Shown here: positions 24,357 to 35,880 of the stretch, piece by piece
Layout: each line of letters opens with the position of its first letter
Position numbering within the stretch: position 1 is the stretch's first letter
DNA from: Rosa chinensis
Taxonomy: Eukaryota > Streptophyta > Magnoliopsida > Rosales > Rosaceae
Direction: 5' to 3'
NCBI RefSeq assembly: GCF_002994745.2
Contig: NC_037093.1
Coordinates: forward strand, 8,916,400-8,980,399
DNA: 64,000 bases
Position numbers and translations under genes: made by a program
The notes under the pieces: generated by a model
What the model was told of the DNA's origin: nothing
Seen by the model: the letters and a program-made list of their open reading frames with translations, nothing else
The model's database searches: none

Positions 24357-24868
24357 GTACATTGTACTGATTTGTGGGTTTTAGATGAGGCTAACGGAAC
24401 TTAATTTGACTTTCTCGTGTAAGCGGATCGACTCATCAAGTTCCCATTGAAATAGCATCTACTAGCATTTCTCGGCTTATTTTATCTCAAAATTACCAAA
24501 CTTGAGATTGAATCAAACAGTTTCGATGGGTTTACAACTATGGTTGGAATATACAGTTGCTGTTATAAATAACTTACAATTATGTTGGTGCTTTAACTCA
24601 TTCTGTAATTTGAATACACTATATTCTTCTTTTACCATCAGAGAATTTATAGAATTCTACTTCAGGATGATATTCTGCTCAAGTGTATCTCTGTTACTAG
24701 TGCAAAAGTTTATTTCTTCTATTCTGAATGCGATATTTTAATTGTTCTGTAAATATCAACTTCACACCAGCCACTTGAAGGAGAGCATAATTTTGAGTTA
24801 CTTTTTTCTGTTATGTACATATTTAGATAGATTTGCGTCTGAAAATGAAAAGTTGATGTGTTGGTGTA
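24357..24868. other. No recognisable gene
   Basis: AT-rich DNA, perhaps the first intron of the epimerase remnant. The frame 24502-24741 has no family features. Confidence 0.4.
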
Positions 24869-25102
24869 GCTTTACTTCCAAGCAGGACCTCTGCGGCCGA
24901 GCTAGGTTTCACGATCTCGGCCCCAGACCCAAAGATAACATTGGGAAGTGACGGCAAGAGAGTGGTAGTGTCCAGTGGTGACGCTGGAGATGTCAGAAGG
25001 CAGAGAAGATACCCTAGTGGGCTCGTAAGCGTCCACACCAAGCCCATGAAGGAACTGGGCAAACCCAGAGCGCCACATATGGTTGCCATCCACTGAGCTC
25101 AT
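24869..25102 (-). pseudogene. RCC1-repeat (beta-propeller) protein fragment
   Basis: The minus strand reads HGLGVDAYEPTRVSSLPSDI then SSVTTGHYHSLAVTSQ and LWVWGRDRET, one RCC1 propeller blade boundary (GHYHSLAVTS...WVWG). The fragment is out of its gene context, ends in stops or frame change on both sides, and lies next to the duplicated UTR segment. Confidence 0.75.
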
Positions 25103-25146
25103 CTGTTCAGGTGCTCATGCAACCTTTGGGCAATCGTGCTCACAGC

Positions 25147-25268
25147 GTACCACTCGAACAAATTTGGAACATAGGAAAAGAATCAGAAGACACAAAGCAA
25201 GCACACTTTAACATGGAATTAATGCTTCCAGCTTGATTTATTACATCTTCCGGCCATGTTTTAGTTAA

Positions 25269-25315
<47 letters not shown>

Positions 25316-25369
25316 GTAAATAATTAACTCATAATCTTTCAATCACGAAAGAGAGACTATTAAGTCTTC
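25147..25369 (-). repeat. Duplicate of the 4-TM gene 3' flank (copy B, left part)
   Basis: Matches 3970-4187 over most of its length. It differs by a (TA)n microsatellite (25270-25312) and a shorter tract before the insertion point. It ends in tcttc, the target duplication of the Tat element. Confidence 0.8.
25270..25312. repeat. (AT)n microsatellite
   Basis: About 20 at dinucleotides, present in copy B of the duplicated flank but absent from copy A. Confidence 0.97.
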
Positions 25370-25862
25370 TGTTTCTGTTGATTTCTCCTGCGTCGTCAGA
25401 CAGAATGCTATACCAACCAGCGGATACCAAGACAACTCTGAGACCCTGTCAAGGAGAAATACACAAATGTCAGAGGTATAAACCGTACCAGACGGTTTAT
25501 CCCTCTTCGATGATAAAGTTGGGTTCTATTGGTAATTTGATAGAATAATAGTAATGAAGGAAAAGTTATTACCCTTTGAAGGTGGTTGAGTCTGAGTTAT
25601 GTACCTCAGTATGGGAAAGACATTTCCCCTTTATTCGATGTGGGATGTAGTTCATCCCTTTGTATTTATAGCAGGTTCTGATGTATACTTAGATGAGCTC
25701 TACTCGGTAGGCCCGAGGCCTTCGTCACCCAAAGTGTCGCCCATTGGGGGCACCAACATGGTGGGTACTGGACCTGGTCCCAGATATGGCATATGGGAAG
25801 TCTTGCGGGGTCTGGTGATGGTAACAAACCTTGTGGCAGTCAAGTAACTGCTGGTATGTACA
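25370..25862 (-). repeat. Tat element 3' LTR (left)
   Basis: 493 bp, homologous to 34499-34988 throughout, TG...CA. The inner neighbour agtcccccaagttcc is the complement of a purine-rich tract. Confidence 0.92.
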
Positions 25863-26036
25863 AGTCCCCCAAGTTCCTATTTAAGATGTTTCTTGGGTAG
25901 GGACTTGATAAGTTCTGGCACAAGGTTTGGTAGATACTGTGCCCATATGGAGTTCCCTAAGTTCCCGATGAAGGAATATCTTGATCGAGTCACTACAGGT
26001 AGCTAAGCTACAGTGATATGTACCCGGTGGGTAAAA

Positions 26037-26282
26037 TGAAGGCTTGAGCCTCTTATACCTGATGGGGTGGATGAGGGTTTGAGCCTCTTGTGCTCGATGT
26101 GGTTGGATGAGGGCTTGAGCCTCTTGTACCCGATGAGGTTGGATGAGGGCTTGAGCCTCTTGTACCTGATGGGGTTTGATGAGGCTTGAGCCTCTTATGC
26201 CCGTATGGGGTTGAAATGAAGGCTTGAACCTCTTGTACCTGATGGGGTTGGATGAGGGTTTGAGTCTTTTGTACCTGATGGC
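26037..26282. repeat. 36-bp tandem repeat, about 7 copies, in the Tat element
   Basis: The core ttgagcc recurs at 26044, 26079, 26115, 26151, 26186, 26224 and 26260, giving a 35-38 bp period. Units read gatggggttggatgagggct and then tgagcctcttgtacc. On the minus strand the period corresponds to a 12-residue SGTRGSSPHPT-like repeat, but the frame leads nowhere. It lies between the 3' LTR and the antisense ORF. Confidence 0.9.
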
Positions 26283-27009
26283 TTAACACTTGGTGTGTAT
26301 GTGAGCCACGTGGTGCGTCGGTTATCGAGGTGGTAATAAATGCGCATCTTTTCAGTTGTTTGACTGTTCGTGTAATAGGAGTGGAAAGGGTGCGTGGGAC
26401 ATGTGTCCCAATTTGACGGTTGGGGGCTTTTAAGCTTCAATGGTTATGATTTTACCCTCCTTGAATTTAAGAGAGAAAGAGAATAGTGTGTTTCCTCTTT
26501 GCTATTGCTTTCATCTCTGTCATTCTTGCCTTTGTTTCTTAGCTTCTTTTCTATGCAAACCCGTGGTTTGTGTCTAACTAGTGTGGTCGCAGGAGTTAGG
26601 AGAGGTGGTGTACGAAAGGAAGCGCAATCATCAAAGCGTGCTAGTTAGGTATGTGTTTCTGTCTTCCCTTCTTGATGAGTCTCTATACATGTTTTTATGT
26701 TTCTGGGTTTAGGTACTAGCTTTGTTGTGTTTGCTGTTTTTGCATTATACAATGATAAGGTTTGATTTGGTAAACAAGTTCGAATAGGATTTGTCTATGT
26801 TTTAGATAGCGATTTAGGTTTCACTTGATTTCTGGTTTTATTGGGGTTTCTGGGTTCCTTTTGGGGATTCTGGGTTTAAAGTTGAAGCGGGGAGTGATCC
26901 GAACTTTAGTAAAGCCCTCGATCTTGATATTTAGGCTGACTCCTATGCCCTTTGTTTCTGATTTCAAATATCGGTGCATAATTCAACGGGATAGTGTTTG
27001 TAGGCTAGA

Positions 27010-29320
27010 ATGGAATCAGGAACAAACACTGAGGTTGGGGGTGCGGGATCTTCTCACCAAGCCGCTGTAAGGCAGGCTGAATTAGACATAGATCGATACT
27101 TGGAAAGGATAGTTACACAGGGGAGTTCGAGGGGTAAAGATATTGTATCTTCTGGTAGTGGTATGGTGAGTACTGAGAGCAGAAGTGGTTCCAAGAGTGG
27201 AGAGAGTTCGGGATCTTAGGGGGGGGGGGGAGATAAGGTTACGGTTGCAATACCCGAAGGCTTGCCCAAACCCCGATACACCCTAGTGGACGGGACTGTC
27301 TGCAATGAACCAGTGAGGAGTATGACAATGAAGGAGATAACATCCATGAGGCGTAGATGGGGAATACCCCACGAGGTGGAGTTGAGGCCGTTAGGTCCCG
27401 GTGATCTGGCAGCGAACCCACCCCCTGGGTGGATGGCTTTCCATGAGAATCAGCTGCATCAAGGGTTGTCCTTACCATTGCCAAGGTGCATGCAGTACCT
27501 CCTACGGATGTTGAACTTGTCGCTGGGATAGTTGACTCCAAATATGTGGAGACAGGTGATAGATGCTAACCATGATTATGATATGGGACCTATGCAATAT
27601 GGGGTGGCCATCAATCAACGAGTTCAGAGCCGTGTATCGAGTGGTGTACTCGCAGAAGGCTTTGAGCCATGGTACTGTTAGTTTTATTGCCGAGGACTAT
27701 GAGCCACTGGTAACTGACTTGCCCAATTCTCAAAGTAAGAAGTGAAGGAACAAAGTCTTCCTTGCTGAGGGGTGGTGGCAGATAAAGAACAGGAAGTACA
27801 ACCTTACAGGAATGTTCCAAGCTAACGGGGATCTATCCTATAGTTTATCCGAAGTGGAGAGGATGATGATAGCCAGAGTGTATGCTAAGAGGAGAAATCC
27901 CGAGGATTGGAGTTCTTATAGATTCATCTAGTTCTTTATACTTGACAAGTTAGGGATAGGAAGAGTACCCAGTGAGCTAGCCATATAATTTTTTTTTTTT
28001 GCTAACAGAAACTTGTTTGCAGTTAAAATACCCAAGAGGAAACCCCGGAAAGGAAAACTCGTGGACATGATGCAAGATGAGAAGCTGATGGATGCACTGA
28101 TCAACGAAGGGGAGGATTCCCTCCGCATCGCTGTTGATCTGGCCTTGAAGAATACCAAGCGATAAATCAAAGAAATCATGTTGGAGATTCCCGATGAAGG
28201 GTATGGGGACCCGGATCCTAATGCTCCCATTGTGAAGAGGGGCAAAAGTCCGAGTACCGTGGTTACGATGATGGACCGGGATAAGGGAAAGGCGGCAACA
28301 ACTAGCTTCAAGCTTCAACGGGTCCCTGGGGAGTGAGGAGGGGATGCATTGTAGAGATAAGAGGAAAAGGCACTACCACTACCTCAATCGGAGTGGCAAC
28401 AAGGAGGAAGTGACCTACACAGGCAAGGATGTTTTCGGTACCTTTCGGCTCAAAGAAGCAACAAAAGAGTCACCATATGATCTCGGAGCTATCTTAATCG
28501 TTGGGTATGCTATGTCCTGCTATCCCCCTCATCTCCAAGAAAACGATTAAGTAGCTATTGGATGAGTATGGGTCGAAGATGAAAAGTTTGTGTGCTCGAT
28601 GCTCGAGGATCTGAAGGATATTGATTGGATCGGGTACGGGCAAAAGATAATACTTCCCAACAGAATCGTCGTCTAGCGTAGGAGTCGATGATGCGCATAT
28701 GCACATTTTCACATCCTCTTATAATTTTGCGTACCTCTGTTACTAATGATAATATCACAAGCACTATACAATGTTTACGTAATCGACGCCAGTGAAAAAG
28801 ATATGAACTTGAAGGAAGAGGTAAGCAGCTTGTCTGGGTAGGTGAAGTATTTTCATGAAAAGGAAGGTAAAAATTGGAGAGGGAGCAGGACTCCCTGAGA
28901 TAAAAGGTTGACTCCTTCACCTCCAAGGTGGGTGAGCTGGAAGAGATGAAGAAGTAGATCTTGGAGCTGGAGGGGACAGTTGAGAGGCTAAAGAAAGAGC
29001 TGGAATCTCTTCGGGAAGCAGAGGAGAAAGCCAACTCCTAGAGAGCCAAGGCGGAGTACTTGGAGGGTCGTCTTCCCGTGGACCGCTAGGAGGCTATCAT
29101 GGAGTATAAAGGCTCCCCAGAGTTGGAAGACATGCTCATAGTTGCCCAGGATAAGGCGGTGATACAAAGTACCGGGAATGGGTGGCAACCGAGTACATGG
29201 ATGAAGGCAAGTTCTAATGGGGGTTGTTGGAAAAAAAGAAAAAAGAACATGAAGCCCAAATGGCTGCAGCTAAAGGTGATGCCTCCAGGAGTCACACCGA
29301 GGCCTGGGAGTAGGATTTTT
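27010..29320 (+). pseudogene. Antisense extra ORF of the Tat element (putative gypsy-type transposon domain, coiled coil)
   Basis: Runs opposite to gag-pol. It starts MESGTNTEVGGAGSSHQAAV and, after an 11-G run with frame change, continues PKPRYTLVDGTVCNEPVRSM, RRRWGIPHEVELRPLGPGDL, GLSLPLPRCMQYLLRMLNLS and GQLTPNMWRQVIDANHD. The LPL...QLTPNMWR block matches what I remember of the Pfam 'putative gypsy type transposon' (Transposase_28) family. A Lys/Glu-rich coiled coil (ELEGTVERLKKELESLREAE, about 28960-29025) follows. Multiple stops and shifts make it non-functional. Function in the family is unknown. Confidence 0.75.
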
Positions 29321-29785
29321 TCTTTGTTGTTGTTGTTTTTTATTACTATTATTATTTTTTTAGTGTTTACCCATATTTTGAACAATAGCCTTGAGCTGAT
29401 ATTGGGGTATCTCTTCAATTATTTCCTTTGCCTGGGAGTCCGGGCTTTTGTTGATTACTGTAATTTTTTGTTACTTGAATGGGAATGTTGAAAGGGATTA
29501 AAATTGCTTCCAATTACACCTTGTTGCCCTTTTATGTTTAAGTACTTATTACTGGAATAAAGTAGTTAAAACTATAGCCGATGGTATCTGGGATGCCTAG
29601 TGGCTAAGGTAAATGTAAGCAATAGTCTAAATAATTCATTTTTCCATTCAAATACCACATGGTGGCCCATACAAAATAAGTATCCGATGGATAGCTTGCC
29701 ATAGCTAGATGATAGAAAAGGTAGGGTAAGATGCTCTGGGAGCTACTTGTAATAGTACCTTAGACACTGAGTATTAATTCCAAGG

Positions 29786-31156
29786 GTGCCGGGACCTAAC
29801 TCCGTCCATGTCCTGGATGTAGAAAGTGGCTGGGCCGACTTCCTCAATGATTTCATAGGGACCTGCCCAGGAAGCGTCCAATCCCCTTGGTTCCGGGTAT
29901 ACTTGTTTCATGACCTAGTCCCCCAATTTAAGTGTACGGGACTGAACCTTGGCATCATAGTAGCGGGTTATTCTCCTCTTGTTTGTCAGGTTATGCATGT
30001 GCACCACATCCCGACGCTCCGCAAGTAAGTCTATGTCCAGTTGGTGACCTTCGGTGTTAGTACCCTCATCAAAGTATTCGACTCTTCCACTTTGTATAAT
30101 TGTCTCGATAGGGAGTACTGCCTTTGTGCTCAAAGCCTTGTAGAAAGGTGTCTCACCGGTGGCTTCTATTGTTGTTGTCCTGATGGCTCTCAACTTTTTC
30201 GGGAGCTTGGAGGCCTAAAGTCCTTTGGCATCCTCCAGTTTCTTTTTTAGAATTTTCTTGATTATTTTGTTGACAGCCTCCACCTGGACATTTATTTGTG
30301 GATGTCCTGGTGAGGCATACAAGATCTTGGTGTCCATGTTCTCAATGTATGCCCGTAGTTCATCATTATCAAATTGTGCCCCATTGTTCATGACGATAGT
30401 GTCTGGAACTCCAAATCGACTGTAGATATTCCTCCACAAGAAGTTTTTGACTTTGTCTATCGTGATAGCCACTAGGGGTTTTGCCTCGACCCACTTAGTT
30501 TGGTAGTCCACCACTACAATGGTGTACTTAAACTGTCCTACTGCTGTAGGGAGCTTACTGATGAGGTCCAGTCTCAACTGGCAGAAAGGCTAAGGTGCAA
30601 GTAGAATGGAGAGAGCAATAGGCCTTGCCTTAGGGATGTTAGCGTACATCTGGCATTTATGGCAAGAACTGGATACAACTTCAGCCAACGCTAACATAGT
30701 CAACCAAAAGTACTCGGCGCATAAGGCCTTGTGCGCTAGAGATCGTGCCCTTCCGTGGTTACCACACACACCTCCATAGATGTCCTTGAAGATCCTGTGG
30801 TTCTCTTCCTTTGTGACGCACTTGATATTGGGGAAGTTATGACCCTTCTTGTACAATTTACCATTCATGATTGTGTATCGGCCTGACCTAGGTTGTAACC
30901 TCCTAGCCTCGACTTTGTCCTTCGGGGTTAGGCGATCGATCATGTATTTGAGTATTGGATCCATCCATGATTCGGTGGTCTCGATGGCGAATATCTTGGA
31001 TACTGTTTTTGAAGTGCTCGACTTGTCCAATATTTCCACCTTCATGGTCCCGTAGGCAGTACTTGGTGGAGTTGTTGCGAGCTTGGCAAGAACGTTTGCC
31101 TTAGTATTCTTTGCTCTCGATACCTGAGTAATTATGAATGTGGTGAACCGCTGCAC
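29786..31156 (-). pseudogene. Tat element integrase
   Basis: Zinc-binding end SSSCHKCQMYANIPKARP (about 30680), core Asp in YTIVVVDYQTKWVEAKPL, a second motif GVPDTIVMNNGAQFDN in which the catalytic Asp of DNG is replaced by Asn, and Glu in INVQVEAVNKIIKK. The C-terminal part (GLDASWAGPY-like tail) is in a shifted frame at 29786-30193. A lost catalytic Asp and stops mean no activity. Confidence 0.9.
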
Positions 31157-31237
31157 TAATGCCTTGGCCAGGGCCTAGTAAGATGACATTTGGGACTCCT
31201 TGGCCTCAAAGTCCCCGTTAACCTGATTTACGACTAA

Positions 31238-31950
31238 CTAGGAGTTGCTAAAGATGTTGAGGTGCTGGACACCTACTTCCCGAGCCACCTGCAGCCTCAC
31301 GATAAGTGCCTCATACTCAATTGCATTGTTGGATGCCTTGAATGGAAATTTTAAGGAGTATTCGTAGATTTGGTCGTTAGGGCTAATGAGCAAAATATCT
31401 GCTCCGCTTGTCCTTTTATTTGATACTCCATCCACATAGAGCTGCCAGGTGCTTGATGGTTGGGGGCTTGAAGCCGGTGGGTTATGCGGGGTCTAAGCTG
31501 GAACATCCAGGGTAGGGATTAACTCGAAAATGAAATTCGCTGCTGCCTGGCCCTTGATGGTTGTCCGGGGCTTGTAGTGAATATTGAATTCTCCTAATTT
31601 GATGGCCCATTTAACAAGCTTGTCCGAGGTCTCAGGCTTTTGAAGTACCTGCCTTAAAGGGTGGTTGGTGAAGACTGTGATTAAGTGTGCCTGAAACTAT
31701 GCTTAAGTTTTCTGGCTGAGATAAGGAGGGCCAAGGTAATCTTCTCTATGTCTGGTACCGTAATTCTGTGCCTGTGTAGCCCTTGCCTGCATAGTACACT
31801 AGGTACTCACAGTTGGGGTCCCTTCTGATGAGTGCTGACCTGACAGTCGTCGCAGATGCAGCTAGGTAGATGTACAACATTTCATTGGGAATAGGTTTTG
31901 ATAATAATGGTATCGCGGCCAAGTAGGCCTTGATACCCAAGAATGCTGCC
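31238..31950 (-). pseudogene. Tat element RNase H
   Basis: Two frames: YLAASATTVRSALIRRD and YYAGKGYTGTELRY (about 31940-31746) from the RT-linked RNase H, and VSNKRTSGADILLISPN, EYSLKFPFKASNNAIEYEAL, then REVGVQHLNIFSNS (31435-31238) from the second, archaeal-type RNase H usual in Tat elements. Frame breaks separate them. Confidence 0.85.
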
Positions 31951-32081
31951 TCGTGCTCTACGGTTCAGGCGATGTACTCGATGTGCTGTGTCTTCAGCAA
32001 TTTAAAGAAAGGTGCACACTTGTTTGTGAGTCTCGTGGCAAATCGTGAAAGGGCACCAATCCTACTTGTAAGGGATTGTAC

Positions 32082-32717
32082 CTAGTTGCGAAGGATGGGG
32101 GATGTCATGTCTAGAATTTCCTGTACCTTCTCGGGATTCTCCTCGATGTACCTGTTCCTGATGATATAGCCAAGGAACTTCCCTATTTTGACCCTAAAGA
32201 TGCACTTCTTAGGGTTCATGCGCATACCGTTGCGTAGGATGATGGTGAAAACGATTGCCAGGTTTGTGACATGATCGTCAGTGGTGAGACTCTTGACTAG
32301 CATTTCGTCCACGTATACCTCCATAATGGTACTGATGACATCTACAAACATAGAGTTGACGAGTCTTTGATACGTGGTCCAACATTTTTTTTGTCTAAAG
32401 GGCATGACCTGATAACAGTAAAGGCCTTTATCAGTAGTGAAGAAGGTGTGTTCCTCATGTGCGAGATTCATCCTTGTTTGATTATACCTACTAAAAGCAT
32501 CAATGAAGCTGAGTAAACGGTACCTAGATGTGGAATCTATGAGCTGGTCGATTCTTGGAAATAGGAAAATGTCCTTGGGGAACGCTTGGTTGAGGTTTAT
32601 GTAATCGACACACATACCCGAAGATTCCATTGTCTTTTTGGGTAATATGACTACGTTGGCTAGCCAGTGTGGGTATGTTACTTCCTTGATGAATCTGATG
32701 GCCTTAAGCTTCTTCAC
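32082..32717 (-). pseudogene. Tat element reverse transcriptase
   Basis: A 211-codon open stretch with FIKEVTYPHWLANVVILPKK, MCVDYINLNQAFPKD, SFIDAFSRYNQTRMN and the active site VYVDEMLVKS, where YVDD has become YVDE. It continues through NPKKCIFRVKIGKFLGYI. This is the gypsy RT order. Loss of the second Asp predicts inactivity despite the long open frame. Confidence 0.92.
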
Positions 32718-33341
32718 TTCCGCTTGGATGGCCTTGTACTTGTCTTGGTTGAAAGCTCTGCTCTTTGGTCTTACCTGTTCGACAAAGGGATGATACTAAG
32801 ATTGTGCATGGCTATGTCTGTAGGGATCCCGGGAATGTCCTCGTAAGACCAAGCGAAGGAGGATGAGTTGGCTCGTAGAAACTAGATAAGGCTATCCCGG
32901 ACTGACTGAGTCAACTTGGTACTGATCCAGACGGTTCTATTCGGGTACTCTTTTGATAGAACAACCTCCTCAATATCCTCTACGGCACCAGGGTGCTCTT
33001 CGTCATATCAGTGTCGTCCCTAGGGTCCTCGTATCTGTTAAAAGGCGAGGGCTCCGCTATTACAGATAGCATTTTAGTTTTTCCCTTGCCCTGGGAAACC
33101 GTTAATGCATAATATTGCCTTGCTATAGCCTGTCTCCCCTGATCATTGCTACTCCTACTGGGGTTGGAACTTTCATCATTAGCATATGGCTAGCCATGAA
33201 AGTCTTAAGGCGCCACAATGCTGGGCGGCCCAGGATAGCGTTGTAAGATGAAATGCAGTCGACCACAATGAATTATGTTTTAATGGTTGAGCAGTTTGGG
33301 CTTTCCCCCACCATGATTCACAGATAGTCAAATCCCAATGG

Positions 33342-34458
33342 CTAAACGATATCCCTGGAGAAACTAATTAGAGGCTGGTTATCTTGTGACAACTTTGATC
33401 GTCCTCTATTCAATACTTTGTATGCTTCACAAAATAGTACGTTGACTGACGCACTGACATCTACCAGTACTCGGGAAGTGATGTAGTGATCCATTTGAAG
33501 AGTGATGAGGAAAGGGTCATTGTGAGGCATTTTAAGGTTCCCTTCCTCCTCTTCTAGGAAAGTGATTGACTTTCACCGGGATACATTGCCCTCCTTTCTC
33601 GGTTTATGGAAGTTGAATACCTTGGCGTGGCCGGATCGTGTACCCCGCTTCTTTCCTTGGGGTTGTAGGTCTTTTGGTCCCATATTGTGGATCGTGAGAA
33701 TCTGGCCATATATATCAATAGCACCTACCTCTTTAGTGGGCAAGTACCTTTGGAGTTTGCCATTCTGGATGAGTGACTCAATAGTATTTTTCAAAGCCAT
33801 ACAGAGGTTGGTATTGTGTCCAGCGTGAAAACTTCAGAACCTCCTTGTGTCTTGCTGGGTAAGTTTACTCTTCAAAAATTTTTGTGGTGGCGGCCTGGGT
33901 ATCTCAACCCTGTTCTCATACGAAGCGTTCATAACAGTGAATACTTTATACCTGGGTGGTTGTGTGGTCTTGGGATACTGCTGTTGTGACTTTCTTCTCG
34001 GTGGTATGACTTATTTGAGTATTCGTTAGACTTGGACGAGGACTCCTTGCCTCGCTTACTTGCTGGATAGGGTGTCCGGACCTCGTCTTAGCTCCACTCC
34101 CTCATTTTGGGTTTGTCCCTTGCCACCAGGGCCGGAGTGGTTGTATTTCTTTTTCTTTCTTGTTTCACGTTATCCCAGTATGTTTCAAACTTTGCTTGTG
34201 TGTGCCGGATAGCGGTGGCCATTAGTTCGTCATAGCTACCCTGGGGATGATGGCGTCTGCGCACATGGCTTTAATTTCTGAAACTGAGGTTAAAGGATCT
34301 GGGACTAGTGATGGGTTGCCTGTCACCGAGTCCAAGGCTCCTAGTCCGTGAGTTTCAATTCTAGTGCTAGGTATCTCAAACATGGAAGCGCCGGGACAGG
34401 ATACTAGTGCCCGAGCAACGCTTTTGCCTGCGTTCGCTGCCTCTGCTTGCCTAGCCAT
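33342..34458 (-). pseudogene. Tat element Gag and protease remnants
   Basis: Gag opens MARQAEAANAGKSVARA at 34458. A Tat-type Cys/His box survives as SFHAGHNTNLC (its first Cys is a stop codon, about 33838), followed by LIQNGKLQRYL. The protease appears as NDPFLITLQMDHYITSRVLV then DVSASVNVLF, where the usual DTGSS active site is lost. Between these the frame is broken repeatedly. Confidence 0.8.
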
Positions 34459-34487
34459 TGATTGGGTAGAGTTAGTCGTTTCTCACA

Positions 34488-34498
34488 GACGGCGCCAA
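34488..34498 (-). other. Primer binding site of the Tat element
   Basis: The minus strand TTGGCGCCGTC directly abuts the 5' LTR. The TGGCGCCG core resembles the complement of an Asp-tRNA 3' end as used by many Tat/Athila elements (from memory). Confidence 0.6.
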
Positions 34499-34988
34499 TG
34501 TTTCCGTTGACTTTTCTGAGGTCGTCAGACAGAATGCTATACCAACCAGCGGTTACCAAGATAACTCGGAAACCCTGTCAGGGAGAAATACACAAATGTC
34601 AGAGGTATAAACCGTCTTAGAGGTATCCCTCTTCGATGATAAAGTTATGTTCTATTGGTAATTTGATAGAATAATAATAATGAAGGAGAAGTTATTACCT
34701 TTTGAAGGTGGTTGAGTTTGACTTATGTATCTTAGTATGGGAAATGCATTTCCCCTTTATTCGATGTGGGATGCAGTTCATCCCTTTGTGGCTATAGCAG
34801 GTTCTGGTGTGTACTTAGATGAGCTCTATTTGGCAGGTCTGAGGCCTTCGTCACCCAAAGTGTCGCCCATTGGAAGCACTGACATGGTGGGTACTGGATC
34901 TGGTCCCAGATATGGCATATGGGAAGTCCTGCGGGATCTGGTGATGGTACCAAACCTTGTGGTAGTCAAGTAACTACTGATATATACA
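34499..34988 (-). repeat. Tat element 5' LTR (right)
   Basis: 490 bp, homologous to 25370-25862, followed by the target duplication tcttc. Confidence 0.92.
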
Positions 34989-35205
34989 TCTTCTACTTCA
35001 GTTTTACAGTTAAAAAGAAAAGGAAAAAACTGAAAAAAGAACCAAAGGGCACAATAAAGTGAGGAAATACTCAAATAGCCAATGCCCCGCTCCAATGTGA
35101 AGAGGAGGAAAAGCAACACAATCAGGCTGGGTGAGAGCTTGAAAGTACAACTAGTGGAGGGTTTTGATATTAGGCCCATAGAGTGTCACGGGCAACGGTG
35201 TGCGA
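34989..35205 (-). pseudogene. Duplicate of the 4-TM gene 3' end (copy B, right part)
   Basis: Tracks 22697-22870: the block accaaagggcacaa, then caactagtggagggtt, then gggcaacggtgtgcgag against ggcaacagtgggcgcat. It therefore covers the 3' UTR and a few dozen codons of the C-terminus, then similarity stops. With 25147-25369 it forms one partial gene copy split by the Tat element. Confidence 0.7.
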
Positions 35206-35627
35206 GTTTTTCTCACTAATTGACTTGCATGCCATTTATATATATTATATTACCTGTTTGTTATACCTTAACTAAGCAAAGGATAAACTCGAATTATTAA
35301 AATTTAACCTTTAACCCTTATTTGCTTAATTAATACTGATGTGGTTATTGCTTTTGGTGATATTTAGAAGATTTAGTTCCATTTTTATTAATCAAGTTTC
35401 TTTGACTTTTAACTTTGACCAATTAATGATGTTGGGTTATTTTATTTCAAAAAAAAAAAATGATGTTGGGTTATTTTAGAGATTATATTTTGTAATTTAT
35501 TTCTTTTTGTTAAAAGAAAAGAAACAAAACGATTCATAGACAAGTAAATCCCTTATGAATTTATGGGACTACTCCTTTAATTAAGGAGAAGTAGACTACT
35601 CAAGAATTTAATGTTTCATTTCTTTTA
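35206..35627. other. AT-rich intergenic DNA
   Basis: No coding potential seen. A short near-repeat of tgatgttgggttatttta flanks an A-run at 35449-35460. Confidence 0.5.
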
Positions 35628-35644
35628 GGGCTAAATACTGATTA

Positions 35645-35835
35645 TAGAAAATTACTCACAAGTGTCATTTTAAAACTTTAATTAGCTATAAAGCTACCTA
35701 ATGTTTTTTGTACATATAAGGCCATTTGCATATCCAAATTATTTATTTTTTGACAATTTTACCCTCTCACCTAACAAACCCAATTCCATCCGGCTTTACA
35801 TTACAGACCTATCTCTTTTACAGATCTATCTGTCT

Positions 35836-35880
<45 letters not shown>

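Larger units (their letters stand above)
25370..34988 (-). mobile_element. Complete Ty3/gypsy LTR retrotransposon, Tat type, with antisense extra ORF (9.6 kb)
   Basis: LTRs at 25370-25862 and 34499-34988 (TGTTTC...TACA) with a perfect 5-bp target duplication tcttc (25365-25369 and 34989-34993). The order on the minus strand is Gag, protease, RT, RNase H, integrase, the gypsy order. Just inside the right (5') LTR the minus strand reads TTGGCGCCGTCTG, a primer binding site. A long ORF region between integrase and the 3' LTR runs antisense, which is the hallmark of the Tat lineage. All domains carry stops or changed catalytic residues, so the copy is dead. The LTRs have visible divergence, so it is an older insertion. 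Confidence 0.93.

Noticed and set aside
26037..26282. 36-bp repeats resembling CRISPR repeat length
   Set aside because: Units are contiguous with no unique spacers, diverged, and inside a plant retrotransposon.
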